From positions 1-64,000 of the forward strand of contig NW_014575407.1 of NCBI RefSeq assembly GCF_000803265.1: a stretch of 64,000 nt of DNA, given 5' to 3'. Below the pieces are notes generated by a model that made no database searches, was not told where the DNA came from, and worked only from the letters and a program-made list of their open reading frames with translations. This document shows positions 18,988 to 28,080 of this stretch, one piece after another. A program made the position numbers and the translations under genes. Source of the DNA: Ordospora colligata OC4. Lineage: Eukaryota > Microsporidia > Ordosporidae. How positions within the stretch are numbered: position 1 is the stretch's first letter; the number at the start of each line of letters is the position of its first letter.

Positions 18988-21900
18988 TTACGCAGACCGA
19001 CTGCAAGAAAACAACGCCTCAAGCTTCTTCACCAGCATCTCCTCATTAACATCATACTTCTCAATACATGCAGCAAGTCCATTCTTCAACAGCTCATCCC
19101 TTAGGCCATAAACCATATCTACATTCCAATTCTTAGGCAGCATACCTCTCTTTAAAGTAGGAAGTTTCTCCATCTCCCTAACCCCATCAAACCAGGCCAT
19201 TCTATCAGAACACTCAACCTCTGAGCTGCTCATCTTGTGTCTCTTGGTCTCCTCAACTATTCCATTGATAGTCTCCTCAAGCCCTTCTACATTCTTATCT
19301 CCTAAATACTTCTCCACACTCTCACGGTTCTCTTCAGTAATCTTTCCAAAATTCATTATTGCCTTGTGAAACAGATTGTCATTCTCACGTATCTCCTTCT
19401 TCCTACTAAGCGTCGAAATAATCTTCCGTACCCTTTGATTCATATCATCCACACTCTTGTTATTCACAACCTCAGGATAGCAATCATATCCATATCCCAA
19501 CACAAGCTCAACAAGCCTCTTATCATCTTCTCCACTCCATCCCCTCACCTTCTCAACAATAAGATCTTCAGTATTCACAAGCGATACAAGCATCATCACC
19601 GCCTGCACTCGGAGCAAAAATCTCTCTCCATACTTCTTATACACATGCTCAAACTTAGAAAATAATGACGGATCATAATTATCCACCAAAAACTCTCCAA
19701 TGCTATCACAAAAATCAGATCTGACTTTAGAGCTCTGCAGCTGATCAACATTATACTTCATAATATACTTGAAGTGCCCTTCAGTCTCTTTAAATCGCTT
19801 ACTCTGCTCAATAACAATTCCCTTATCTGCTGCTTCACTTCCACTCTTTAGTATATCAAGCCCAACAGACCTGAATCCATACCTTAACACTCCCAGGAAT
19901 ATCAGCAAACATTCATTCTCATAAAACACATTCTCATCCTTGTCTTCAAGCTCCATCTTCAATAATTCATCAATCTCATTCACTTCCTCAGTAGAAAGCC
20001 CTCCTTCCCTTGCAAGTCTTCTCATCTGCCTTCGCACCCTTCCTTCACTTTCCTCACTTCTCTTCTTGCTCAGGAGATTCTCCCAGAAATCAGGATCATC
20101 AACATCCTCTTCAACCTGGAACGATGCCTTCGAAAACACATTACCTCCATCGCTGTGCTTCACTATCTTCGTACGTCTCTCTAAAATTTGATCAATGTCC
20201 TCCTCACAGAACTTTCTACTCGATGCATCATCAGTCTCCATAAGAACTCCATATGCTCCCTTACGAAGAAGAACTTCAATCGCATCCTTCTTTTTTGTCT
20301 TCTCGCTCTTCTGCTCCTCAAACGTCATCTTCTGTAACACTGCTTTATCAAGTCCAAGCTTTAACCCCGCTTTATCAAACATTTCTCTCTCATATGTATT
20401 CTCAGTCACCAGTCTGTACACCTTCACCTCACTTGTCTGCCCAATCCTATGACATCTTGCCTGTGCCTGTAGATCTGCCTGAGGATTCCAATCCGAGTCA
20501 AAAATAATAACAGTGTCTGCCGCCGTCAGGTTTATTCCCACTCCTCCTGCACGCGTACTCAACAAAAACACAAAAACATCACTTTCCTTATCACTAAACC
20601 TGTCAATAGCTGCTTGCCGATTCTCTGTTCTTGCCCCTCCGTCAATTCGCTCATACTTGTATTTCCTATACGTAAGGTATTCCGCAAGCAAATCAAGGCA
20701 TCTTGTCATCTGGGAAAAAATAAGAACTTTATGCCCCTCCTTTAACTTCCCTAAAAGCTTATCAAGCAGAACAAGTTTTCCACTGCTCTGTATAAACACC
20801 TTATAATACTCATCAATATCCCCAAGAACTCCTACTTCCTGATTTTCTCCTTCAGCTGCCATTCCTTCCCCAGCTGGCACTTCAGTATCTCCCTCATTTT
20901 TGCTCCTCTCCTTCTTCTTCTTCATATACCCGCTGAGAATCTGCTCCTCAGCCCCTTTAATTAAGTACGGGTGGATACAGCACTTACGCAACTCCATCAT
21001 CACATTCAGCAGATTTGGCGCAGACTCCTTTCCTCCTTTCGTCAAAAACTCAATATTCCTCTCAAGAATTGCCCTGTAAAACCTCTTCTGTATCATCGTC
21101 AACGCAACCTCAATAATCGTCTCTTCCTTCGAAGGTATGCTCTTTTCAACATCCTCCTTCATTCTCCTCAACATCAACGGTCGCAATAACCCCTGAAGCT
21201 TCTCAACATCATTGATATTCTCCATCTTGAACTCATCCAGAAAGCTCAGCTGGCTCGCAAACCTGCCAGGATCAATAAAGTTCAACAGCGACCACAACTC
21301 AGATATATTGTTCTGAATCGGCGTTCCGCTCAGTAACACCTTGTGATTGAACTTCAGCGTTCTTAGCACGCTTGCAGCTTTAGACTTAGAGTTCTTAAGT
21401 CGGTGTGCTTCATCAAATATTCCAACTGAAAAATGGAACTGGCTCAGATGCTCCTGTTCAGCCATCACAGTGTCATACGTAGTAATCAGCACATCAAACA
21501 ATCTGATCTCAAGATTGTTCCTACGAAGCACAAACTCATACTCTGCAATTAACGCCCTTCCTGGTCTGCTTTCGTGGTACTTCAACACCCGCAAATCTGT
21601 CCATGCCTCAAATTCCCGCTCCCAATGAGGAATAATACTCAGAGGTGTCACTATTAGAATAGGCGCACTATATTCATACTTCGTAAAAAGCGTATTGATA
21701 AACGTAACAGACTGCACAGTCTTTCCTAACCCCATCTCATCCGCCATAATACAGCTCTGCCGGTAATACCATCTGTTCAACAACCAGTTCAGCCCTTCCA
21801 GCTGGTACTCCCGGAGTCGGTTGCTTCCCTTAAACACTGGCGACTCTTCATATTTGATAAAGTTCTCCCTAGGTGGCCTCCAGTCAATCCCAACTCTCAT

Positions 21901-22713
21901 GTTGCGCATCTTCTTTCTGTCCCTGTACTTTCGCAGCTCTTCCTCAAATAGCTCACATTTCGTCACATTCTCTGCCGTTTCAAACGTAGATAGCTCATAC
22001 GGTTGCCCCTTCCACTTCACCAAAAATACCTTCTCTCCATCATAGTCCTCATGCAATATTCTGCCCACCTTCAGAAAGTCCGGATTGAACGGTACTTCTG
22101 TCGCTTTAAACTTCTTCACCTTCATCGCTCCAATCTTCGTTGCCATTATCACCTCCTTATCTATCCATTCACAGTGCAGGTAGCTCTTGTTGCGAAACTT
22201 CACAAAATACTTCTCATTCTCCTCATCATACTTCAAAAGCTTCTCAATCCCATCGTCAGACTCCTCCTCGTTCTGCTCACTTACACTGCTTTCACTATCA
22301 GGCGCATTATTTCGTCGAACCATCGCTGCACTGCGCTTCTGTCTCCTCTCAGGCACATAAACATTTCTTTCTTGCACTCTTTCCTTACTGACACTCCTTG
22401 TAGGCCTCCTTTCCTCCATTCCATGCATTATCTTCATCTCTGCACCATGCGAATATCCTCCAAATCCATGCTTAAAATCAAATCGGTTCTCAAATCCATA
22501 CTGTAAAGGTACTCTCATCACTCCAGATGGTGCCATATATTGATACCCAAGCGGCGATTGATAAAGCATCGGATTCACCTTCTGCCGTGCCTGTCTTCCC
22601 AGTGTCCCATCATTCTTGCGAGGCCTTCCACGCTTCCTTGGCATCACTTCCTTCTCACTCGACTCATCACAGCTACTAATCGAGCTTGCTACACTTTCAC
22701 TCTTGGAACTCAT
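18988..22713 (-). CDS. CHD1: CHD1-like chromodomain helicase, chromatin remodeller
   Basis: 1,241 residues. In order: an AT-hook (KRGRPRK, 27-33), chromodomain 1 (about 157-200) and chromodomain 2 (about 217-262, VFLVKWKGQPYELSTFE). The SNF2 ATPase lobe follows with MADEMGLGKT (about 326) and DEAHRLKN (about 435). The helicase C lobe has FVFLLSTRAGGVGINLTAAD and QARCHRIGQ (about 690-780). The C-terminal region (about 1060-1220) is helical like the SANT/SLIDE-type DNA-binding part. CHD1 slides nucleosomes and is tied to transcription elongation. The AT-hook at the very N-terminus is less usual for CHD1. CCC lies upstream (agccctcaacacATG). Confidence 0.95.
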   Translation of the reverse strand: MSSKSESVASSISSCDESSEKEVMPRKRGRPRKNDGTLGRQARQKVNPMLYQSPLGYQYMAPSGVMRVPLQYGFENRFDFKHGFGGYSHGAEMKIMHGMEERRPTRSVSKERVQERNVYVPERRQKRSAAMVRRNNAPDSESSVSEQNEEESDDGIEKLLKYDEENEKYFVKFRNKSYLHCEWIDKEVIMATKIGAMKVKKFKATEVPFNPDFLKVGRILHEDYDGEKVFLVKWKGQPYELSTFETAENVTKCELFEEELRKYRDRKKMRNMRVGIDWRPPRENFIKYEESPVFKGSNRLREYQLEGLNWLLNRWYYRQSCIMADEMGLGKTVQSVTFINTLFTKYEYSAPILIVTPLSIIPHWEREFEAWTDLRVLKYHESRPGRALIAEYEFVLRRNNLEIRLFDVLITTYDTVMAEQEHLSQFHFSVGIFDEAHRLKNSKSKAASVLRTLKFNHKVLLSGTPIQNNISELWSLLNFIDPGRFASQLSFLDEFKMENINDVEKLQGLLRPLMLRRMKEDVEKSIPSKEETIIEVALTMIQKRFYRAILERNIEFLTKGGKESAPNLLNVMMELRKCCIHPYLIKGAEEQILSGYMKKKKERSKNEGDTEVPAGEGMAAEGENQEVGVLGDIDEYYKVFIQSSGKLVLLDKLLGKLKEGHKVLIFSQMTRCLDLLAEYLTYRKYKYERIDGGARTENRQAAIDRFSDKESDVFVFLLSTRAGGVGINLTAADTVIIFDSDWNPQADLQAQARCHRIGQTSEVKVYRLVTENTYEREMFDKAGLKLGLDKAVLQKMTFEEQKSEKTKKKDAIEVLLRKGAYGVLMETDDASSRKFCEEDIDQILERRTKIVKHSDGGNVFSKASFQVEEDVDDPDFWENLLSKKRSEESEGRVRRQMRRLAREGGLSTEEVNEIDELLKMELEDKDENVFYENECLLIFLGVLRYGFRSVGLDILKSGSEAADKGIVIEQSKRFKETEGHFKYIMKYNVDQLQSSKVRSDFCDSIGEFLVDNYDPSLFSKFEHVYKKYGERFLLRVQAVMMLVSLVNTEDLIVEKVRGWSGEDDKRLVELVLGYGYDCYPEVVNNKSVDDMNQRVRKIISTLSRKKEIRENDNLFHKAIMNFGKITEENRESVEKYLGDKNVEGLEETINGIVEETKRHKMSSSEVECSDRMAWFDGVREMEKLPTLKRGMLPKNWNVDMVYGLRDELLKNGLAACIEKYDVNEEMLVKKLEALFSCSRSA

Positions 22714-22748
22714 GTGTTGAGGGCTTTGTTTTTTTGCTTTTAAATTTA

Positions 22749-23023
22749 CTAAACCTCATCACCTTGCTTGCCATCGTCTGCATCACTAAATATTCTACTT
22801 TTCTTTGCATCTCTACTTTGCTCAATGTATATTCTATCATTTATATTCAGCAACTGCACTTTCATCTTCCTGTAAACACCACCATATTCAGTAGTGCATT
22901 CTATCCATCTTCACATCTTCTCTCGGCTTCCAAATCGTCTGTTTGTTTTCCATTTCTATTTTCCTTCCTTTGCTCATCTTTCTTATCAACCAGTAAATTA
23001 AATATCTCCACAATATCTAACCT
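22749..23023 (-). pseudogene. Small frameshifted gene relic between CHD1 and BRX1
   Basis: On the minus strand, 23023 to 22904 is open and codes LDIVEIFNLLVDKKDEQRKE and on to EAERRCED. A stop then lies at 22901-22903. The neighbouring frame is open from 22910 to a TAG at 22749-22751 and codes WIECTTEYGGVYRKMKVQLL, then NINDRIYIEQSRDAKKSRIF. The two join smoothly with one base shift. No ATG begins the first part, which is preceded by TAG (23024-23026). It is a relic, a gene with an intron I cannot see, or a sequencing slip. Family unknown. Confidence 0.45.
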
Positions 23024-23067
23024 CTAATCAATCCCTAACACCCTAACACACACTTTCAAAAATCATT

Positions 23068-23670
23068 TTAATCCGCTTCTTGACCTCTGTGCTCTTTGGT
23101 TGCCTTGTACAGAAAATTGCCAGAAAAACACTTCTCAAATACCTTCACAACCTCAAGAACTACCCTTGGCCCAATCTCCTCCATATCCTCCCCAATCTTG
23201 TAACATCTAACCCATATCATTCCATCAAGATAGAAAAAACACAGCGCCTTGTCCTTCGTCTCGTTAGACTTGAACACATGCTCAACAACATCCTTCACAT
23301 ACTTCAAATGCTCAATCTCTTCAAACTCCTTGCTGAACATCAACACATATCCACAGTCCACAAATACATTCACCGGAAAATTGCACTCACGCACAGTAGA
23401 CACATTATGCATCTTAAAAAAAATAGACGTCCCGTCTAAAATCCCAATCCATAGTCCATCCATCCTCTTCGTTGACTGGAAAAACATCACTGAGTCGCAT
23501 TCATTCATCCGTGCTAGCTCCCTGAGCTCGTGGTAATCATTCCCCATATCCCACTTGTGCTCTTCTTCAACCTTCACAAGCTTAGAAATGTCTTTCATCA
23601 GATATCTGATTTTTGCAGATGCTGCTCTTGTACTCAAGATCATGCTCGTCATACCCCTAATGGGACCCAT
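23068..23670 (-). CDS. BRX1: BRX1, ribosome assembly factor of the Brix family
   Basis: 200 residues. Brix-domain hallmarks run along the whole protein: RYLMKDISKL near the start, FFQSTKRMDGLWIGI, FKMHNVSTVRECNFP, YVLMFSKEFEE, and DGMIWVRCYKI then EIGPRVVLEVVK at the end. The last two blocks distinguish BRX1 from Rpf1, Rpf2, Ssf1 and Imp4. It works in the nucleolus in early 60S assembly. The Met at residue 7 (MTSMIL), with GGGG just before it, is a possible alternative start. The protein lacks the tails of yeast Brx1 (291 residues). Confidence 0.9.
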   Translation of the reverse strand: MGPIRGMTSMILSTRAASAKIRYLMKDISKLVKVEEEHKWDMGNDYHELRELARMNECDSVMFFQSTKRMDGLWIGILDGTSIFFKMHNVSTVRECNFPVNVFVDCGYVLMFSKEFEEIEHLKYVKDVVEHVFKSNETKDKALCFFYLDGMIWVRCYKIGEDMEEIGPRVVLEVVKVFEKCFSGNFLYKATKEHRGQEAD

Positions 23671-23770
23671 AATCTTTCATTTTATATCATCCTCAAATCT
23701 TCAAGACCATTATTTTATTCTAAAACCCCTCCATCATAAGCCAAGCCTATCACAATAACGGTTGCAGATG

Positions 23771-24697
23771 CTACTTCTTTCCAATCTCCTGTACCTTCTT
23801 CATCACCTCATCAACACTGCGTTTGGTTCCCGTTATTTCCACCAGCTTCTCCGTAATCACCTCCCACTTGTTCTTAGATGTCTTATTAAATAGCATCAGC
23901 AATCGCTTTAGTGTTGCAATCTCCTGATCACTCCACTCGCTCACTTTCATCTCCATGACCTGTTGAACTATGCTTTTACCTATTCTTGGGTCTCGCTTCT
24001 TTGCAATCTGCACTAGCTTCTTGATCCGCAAGATGTCCTTATTCCTCGACTGCTTCATCTGCTCCTGGTGATTCATTGTGTATCGTGATCTGTCCTGTAA
24101 ATTCATTTTATAGAACTCATCAGGATTCTCATACGTTCTCCAGGACTTAAAGTTGCTCCAGAACTCATAGAACTCTTCAACAGATTTTATATCGTCATTT
24201 GGTTTTAACTGTGGAACCGGCTGCCGCACACTGAACTTCCCATTCCTCTCAAAACATTCCCCAAACACATGGAAAAACTCATCGCTATAGTATATCCTAT
24301 CCTCAGGAATTGCATCGTCGAAAAAATTCGAGTTATATATCAGTCGTAGCCTTGGATCCCCGAGTATCTCATTTGCCATCTTAACCAATACAAAAGCCTC
24401 GTTACTTCCTTCAGGCAAATCAGGATGGTAGAAATACTTCTTTACTTTCACCACATGGCTAAGAATATCCTTGGGTATTTTCTGCGTCCTGTACATGTCA
24501 AGATCAAGCAGTAGATACAAATCCACTCCCCAAGGATTTTTAAGCTGCTCCTTGCTATACAGCCTCGTAATTCGTCGTCTGCTCAAATACTCATTCTCAA
24601 TCCTTGCTGCTTCTCCTTTGAGTTTTTCATATTTCATTAACAGATCTGTCATCTTCCAGGGACCACTTCTGCTTTTTTTTGTTTGCTCTGCAATCAT
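23771..24697 (-). CDS. ZUO1: Zuotin-like J protein with SANT domain (DNAJC2/MPP11 family)
   Basis: 308 residues. J domain at about 54-126 with HPD at 91-93. The zuotin homology region has SVEEFYEFWSNFKSWRTYE (about 165). A single SANT-like domain lies at about 255-300 (WSDQEIATLKRLLMLFNKTS). Zuotin pairs with an Hsp70 at the ribosome exit tunnel as the ribosome-associated complex, and animal homologues also bind chromatin through SANT. Yeast Zuo1 has no true SANT, so the presence here is closer to the animal type. About 100 residues shorter than yeast Zuo1. Confidence 0.92.
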   Translation of the reverse strand: MIAEQTKKSRSGPWKMTDLLMKYEKLKGEAARIENEYLSRRRITRLYSKEQLKNPWGVDLYLLLDLDMYRTQKIPKDILSHVVKVKKYFYHPDLPEGSNEAFVLVKMANEILGDPRLRLIYNSNFFDDAIPEDRIYYSDEFFHVFGECFERNGKFSVRQPVPQLKPNDDIKSVEEFYEFWSNFKSWRTYENPDEFYKMNLQDRSRYTMNHQEQMKQSRNKDILRIKKLVQIAKKRDPRIGKSIVQQVMEMKVSEWSDQEIATLKRLLMLFNKTSKNKWEVITEKLVEITGTKRSVDEVMKKVQEIGKK

Positions 24698-24740
24698 TAA
24701 CGGACAATAAATTTATTCACCTCAGCATCTATCTTATTCA

Positions 24741-25610
24741 TCACCCCAGTAGATCAACAAACCTCCGGAACAGTCCCTTGGCTTCAGGATCAGATGACAC
24801 AAACCGCTCAATGTCTGCAGAGAACAGTCCGTCAGGTCTTTTAGAGCTCAAAAGTGTTCGTATGTGTGGTTTTGCACAGAGTCTTATGTACACCTTCAAC
24901 ACTGCCTTTAGTAGCTCAGTAGATTTCAATCCAACAGACTGAGATGCCAGTGAGTTGAACATCATATTAATTGCAGAAAATCTGTCGAATGTCTGGCATG
25001 CATAGCTCAGGCCATCATCATTTCCTATAATTGCTGTAAATACATTTGCAGAAAGAAGCTGCGACTCCTCCGGTCCAATGTCAACAATCTTCAGAAGAAG
25101 AGGAACAATCTCTGTTATTTTCAAATGCTTGTGCACATACTGATCTCCATTCTTCAATAAAGATGCAATCACTCCTAATGATGAAATTCTCAACACCTCA
25201 TGTCTTGAGTCAATGTCTGATATCATAAGATACCTGTATATATAATATGGAAACCTTGCATCCACAAATACATGCTTTATTTGTGTGTCACCAACAAGTA
25301 TCTGCAGTATATTTAACACCATGCACAGTCTTGAGCTATTCTCCTCAGAAAACTTGTTTGTGTTGATAATTGTGTATGGTGCAATCACTTCCTGTAGAAG
25401 AAAGATAGGCATTGCATCGTGACTCCAAACTTCAAATGCCATAGTAGGTGATTTCCTGAGCTCTTCAAACAGAGCCTCGAGCCTTTTGTAAACTGTTTTG
25501 TTGCTCACGAGATTCTCACATATCTCAATCAATCGCTGTCTCGAGCATTCTGTGCTTACACCTGTAAACATCATTAAATGGGTTTCAAATCTGGCTATAT
25601 CAGATTCCAA
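24741..25610 (-). CDS. CAF40: CAF40/CNOT9 (Rcd1), CCR4-NOT subunit
   Basis: 289 residues of armadillo-like repeats. Conserved CNOT9 segments: FEVWSHDAMPIFLLQEVIAP, RLCMVLNILQILVGDTQIKH, RFPYYIYRYLMISDIDSRHE, RISSLGVIASLLKNGDQYVH, TEIVPLLLKIVDIG and YACQTFDRFSAI. CNOT9 binds NOT1 and Trp-containing peptides in the deadenylase complex and helps direct mRNA decay. Length matches the usual 290-300, so it is not reduced here. Confidence 0.94.
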   Translation of the reverse strand: MESDIARFETHLMMFTGVSTECSRQRLIEICENLVSNKTVYKRLEALFEELRKSPTMAFEVWSHDAMPIFLLQEVIAPYTIINTNKFSEENSSRLCMVLNILQILVGDTQIKHVFVDARFPYYIYRYLMISDIDSRHEVLRISSLGVIASLLKNGDQYVHKHLKITEIVPLLLKIVDIGPEESQLLSANVFTAIIGNDDGLSYACQTFDRFSAINMMFNSLASQSVGLKSTELLKAVLKVYIRLCAKPHIRTLLSSKRPDGLFSADIERFVSSDPEAKGLFRRFVDLLG

Positions 25611-25658
25611 TCATATCTCAAGACTGTAATGCATAATGCATTAAATCTCATTTATTAT

Positions 25659-25682
25659 ATGCCTGCTGAATAATCCAGGCAT
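25659..25682. repeat. 7-base inverted repeat in the gap between two minus-strand genes
   Basis: ATGCCTG (25659-25665) and CAGGCAT (25676-25682) are perfect complements with a 10-base loop. The hairpin lies about 80 bases after the stop of the gene at 25765-26175 and upstream of CAF40. It could be a 3' end signal or a chance match. Confidence 0.35.
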
Positions 25683-25764
25683 GTGATTTTTTACTAGCTT
25701 TGTAAATGCTAATCCCAATCGAAGCAGCTGATATATTGTAAATCTTAGTTTGTATTTTCATCGC

Positions 25765-26175
25765 CTAGCCTCTTCTTTTGCTCTTCATTTCATGGTACGA
25801 TACAACCAGCCATTTGAGCTTTTCAAACAATAGCATCGTTCTTAAGGTTGTATGCACTGGGCGCTTGTCCATTCCAATCTCTCTCAGTATCCTTTCGTAC
25901 TCTCTGTTCCATGTATTCTTATTGAACCCCAAAGAGGATGCAAGAAACGCATTTGGATACGATACTTCTCTATTGATGAGTCTTTTGATTGTTGCAGACT
26001 TGTCCTCCAGGTCATCTATGTTGTAGATGTATAACTCTCCAAAGTGTTTGTTCATCACTTTGTGTCTGTCTTTCCAGATTGTGTCCATGTTGTTCAGCAT
26101 TTCTACATACTTGTGTATTGCTTCGTCCTCATGGAACTCATGGTATTCATCATTGTCATTTTTGCCATCGTTCAT
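25765..26175 (-). CDS. Possible SWC4/DMAP1-like protein, short
   Basis: 136 residues, acidic at the N-terminus. The segment DTIWKDRHKVMNKHF to IYNIDDLEDKSATIKRLI resembles the SANT-like part of DMAP1/Swc4 (a D-x-R-F block then EDLKDRY). The segment YERILREIGMDKRPVHTTLR resembles its later block (L-x-E-L-G-x-x-x-R-P-x-P-T). Swc4 belongs to the NuA4 and SWR1 chromatin complexes. The match is by eye only and weak. The protein would be far shorter than the usual 450 residues. Confidence 0.5.
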   Translation of the reverse strand: MNDGKNDNDEYHEFHEDEAIHKYVEMLNNMDTIWKDRHKVMNKHFGELYIYNIDDLEDKSATIKRLINREVSYPNAFLASSLGFNKNTWNREYERILREIGMDKRPVHTTLRTMLLFEKLKWLVVSYHEMKSKRRG

Positions 26176-26301
26176 CTCAGGAATAAAAACAAACCAAGAT
26201 AACTCTATTCAGATATGTGAAGTATGCTTATTCAATGTGTATTGGCAGTATTAGTTCAAAAATAAATGCATGAATAGTTAATTCGGTTTAATTAGTAACA
26301 G

Positions 26302-27525
26302 TTACTTAGCACTTTCCATGGCCTTTGCAAACTCAGGCTCTGACTTTTCAATCAGTGATGGTGACTCAATGTATGTGTATACCAATGCAAGTGTTGATGA
26401 TGAAAACACAGAAAGGAAGTTGTATGTAAAGATAATCACTGGTAATCCAATTGCTGTAATTGTTGCAGCCATAGAACTAGAAACCTTGTCGATGCCTAAT
26501 GCCTTGAACAATAACACGTCTCCATGGATCAGGATATACACAAACTGAATGCAACAGAACACAACAATTGTTTCCATCACTATGTTAGTTAATAACGTAA
26601 CACCTTGTCTCTCCTGAATCAAGTTAAATGCTCCACTCATTGAATCTCTGTAATTTGTGCCGTGCAATGCAAGGTATGGGAATGCCAGCTCATTCGCTGT
26701 GTTTATCAGCGATTCGAGTGAGCTTAGGATCACAAGCGCTATGGCATTGAGAATGTTTCCTGCGCCAGTCTCTCTGTTTCTATCCATGTTGTTTTGAACA
26801 AGTATCCTTGCTGTTTTGATGATGCTGATGACAAGTCCTGCAAATGATATACTTCCAAGGGCCATTAGTCCATTGTGTGATGCTTCTGTAAATGATCCTT
26901 CACCATCTAAAAGATGCCCAACCACTATGCCAGATATTATTGTCTGCATTAGGTACATGATGTTGAATAATGTCCATATGTTGTTGAGTATGAACATAAT
27001 AGCCGATAAAGCGACTATTCCATCGTCTCCATTTCCAATAACACCGGTGAACACAACTCCCTGGAATATAATTAGGAATACAGAAAGCATGATCAGTAGA
27101 ATGCATTTGAACAGGTTTGCAGAAATGATTTTTGCGCCTGTCTGAATCGATATGGTCATGAGTGGAAGCACTGGCTTGATGCTCCAGAAGTAGAACAGCA
27201 AGGAGACACATGCATATGCTGCAACAACGAATATCAGAACCGGATTCATTGTGAAGATTGATGCAATGAGCATCAATACTGGAATCAAGACATTTACAGT
27301 GAATATCAATCCGTCAGCAGCGTATCTAAATCCCAGATAGATCAGAGTAAGCATGAAAATCATGATGCCAACATTTACTGCCAAGGCTGGAAGGATGACG
27401 TCTGCATCGAGTGGAATTTCTGTGGAAACCTTCACGAGTGTGATGCTTGTTGTGAGTGTAAGGATGATGTACAGGATGAATGCCCATGCATCATGAAATT
27501 TTCGTTCCTTCTTGAACTCCTCCAT
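26302..27525 (-). CDS. Choline-transporter-like (CTL/SLC44, Pns1-type) membrane protein
   Basis: 407 residues from the ATG at 27525. The longer frame starts at a TTG. The protein has about ten hydrophobic segments. FHDAWAFILYIILTL at the start and ALHGTNYRDSMSGAFNL followed by GVTLLTNIVMET in the C-terminal half match the CTL family order. CTL proteins move choline and ethanolamine, and fungal Pns1 is at the plasma membrane with unclear substrate. A parasite that imports host lipid precursors could use it at its surface. Confidence 0.8.
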   Translation of the reverse strand: MEEFKKERKFHDAWAFILYIILTLTTSITLVKVSTEIPLDADVILPALAVNVGIMIFMLTLIYLGFRYAADGLIFTVNVLIPVLMLIASIFTMNPVLIFVVAAYACVSLLFYFWSIKPVLPLMTISIQTGAKIISANLFKCILLIMLSVFLIIFQGVVFTGVIGNGDDGIVALSAIMFILNNIWTLFNIMYLMQTIISGIVVGHLLDGEGSFTEASHNGLMALGSISFAGLVISIIKTARILVQNNMDRNRETGAGNILNAIALVILSSLESLINTANELAFPYLALHGTNYRDSMSGAFNLIQERQGVTLLTNIVMETIVVFCCIQFVYILIHGDVLLFKALGIDKVSSSMAATITAIGLPVIIFTYNFLSVFSSSTLALVYTYIESPSLIEKSEPEFAKAMESAK

Positions 27526-27906
27526 GCATGCTTTGTGTAACAAAAATATATATGTTTAATCAAACGGGGATGTGTTCAATCAGATGTATGGAAAGATGAT
27601 TTCTGTTTTGATATGAAGTGTGTTTCAAGAGCCATTCATGGTAAATTGATGATATATGATGGAGAATAGAGAGCAAGATGGATGATGTATATGTGGTATG
27701 GAAAGATACGTGGTGTAAATTTATCTGTGTTTAGATAAGTAGATAGATACATATGCGTAGAATTAATGTGAGTGATGCATATAAAGTAATATGGTATAAT
27801 GTAATGCATAGAAAGTATTGTATATATGTATAGAAGTAATATGGGATAGAAAGATACTGCATGGTGCTTATAAAGGTTTCAAAATCATATGATGCTTCTA
27901 GTGTAA
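27526..27906. other. Gap of about 380 bases with a repeated short motif
   Basis: No open frame of coding character. A motif close to TATGGAAAGATAC recurs loosely: near 27587 (tatggaaagatga), 27698 (tatggaaagatacg), 27808 (catagaaagtattg) and 27846 (gatagaaagatactg). It precedes the tRNA gene and could hold upstream elements for it or for the transporter on the other strand. Confidence 0.4.
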
Positions 27907-27977
27907 GCGTTGTTGGTCAAGTGGTATGATAACAGCCTTCCAAGCTGTCGGCCCGGGTTCGATTCCCGGACATCGCA
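27907..27977 (+). tRNA. tRNA-Gly (anticodon UCC)
   Basis: The cloverleaf can be drawn in full. Acceptor GCGTTGT pairs with ACATCGC. D stem GTCA/TGAT. Anticodon stem ACAGC/GCTGT with loop CTTCCAA, so the anticodon is TCC. Four-base variable region CGGC. T stem CCGGG/CCCGG with loop TTCGATT. Discriminator base A. No intron. The acceptor stem has one mismatch, U4 against U69. The B box GGTTCGATTCC is intact. A T run follows directly. Confidence 0.93.
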
Positions 27978-27982
27978 TTTTT
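27978..27982 (+). terminator. RNA polymerase III T-run terminator
   Basis: Five T residues follow the discriminator base of tRNA-Gly without a spacer, as expected for a Pol III terminator. Confidence 0.75.
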
Positions 27983-28080
27983 ATGATATTCGTCTTGTTT
28001 CATGGATGTCATTGATATATTGTTTCTGCCAGTCAGTCATGCTGCAAACACATACTTTCTTTGCATCAATATGTCCCTGG

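Noticed and set aside
19366..22743. Many plus-strand open frames opposite the CHD1 gene
   Set aside because: They are antisense shadows rich in Ser, Leu, His and Pro with no start signal; the minus-strand protein is unmistakable.
27910..28080. Upstream extension of the coiled-coil frame
   Set aside because: The frame runs through the tRNA-Gly gene and its terminator; the ATG at 28081 has the CCC signal.
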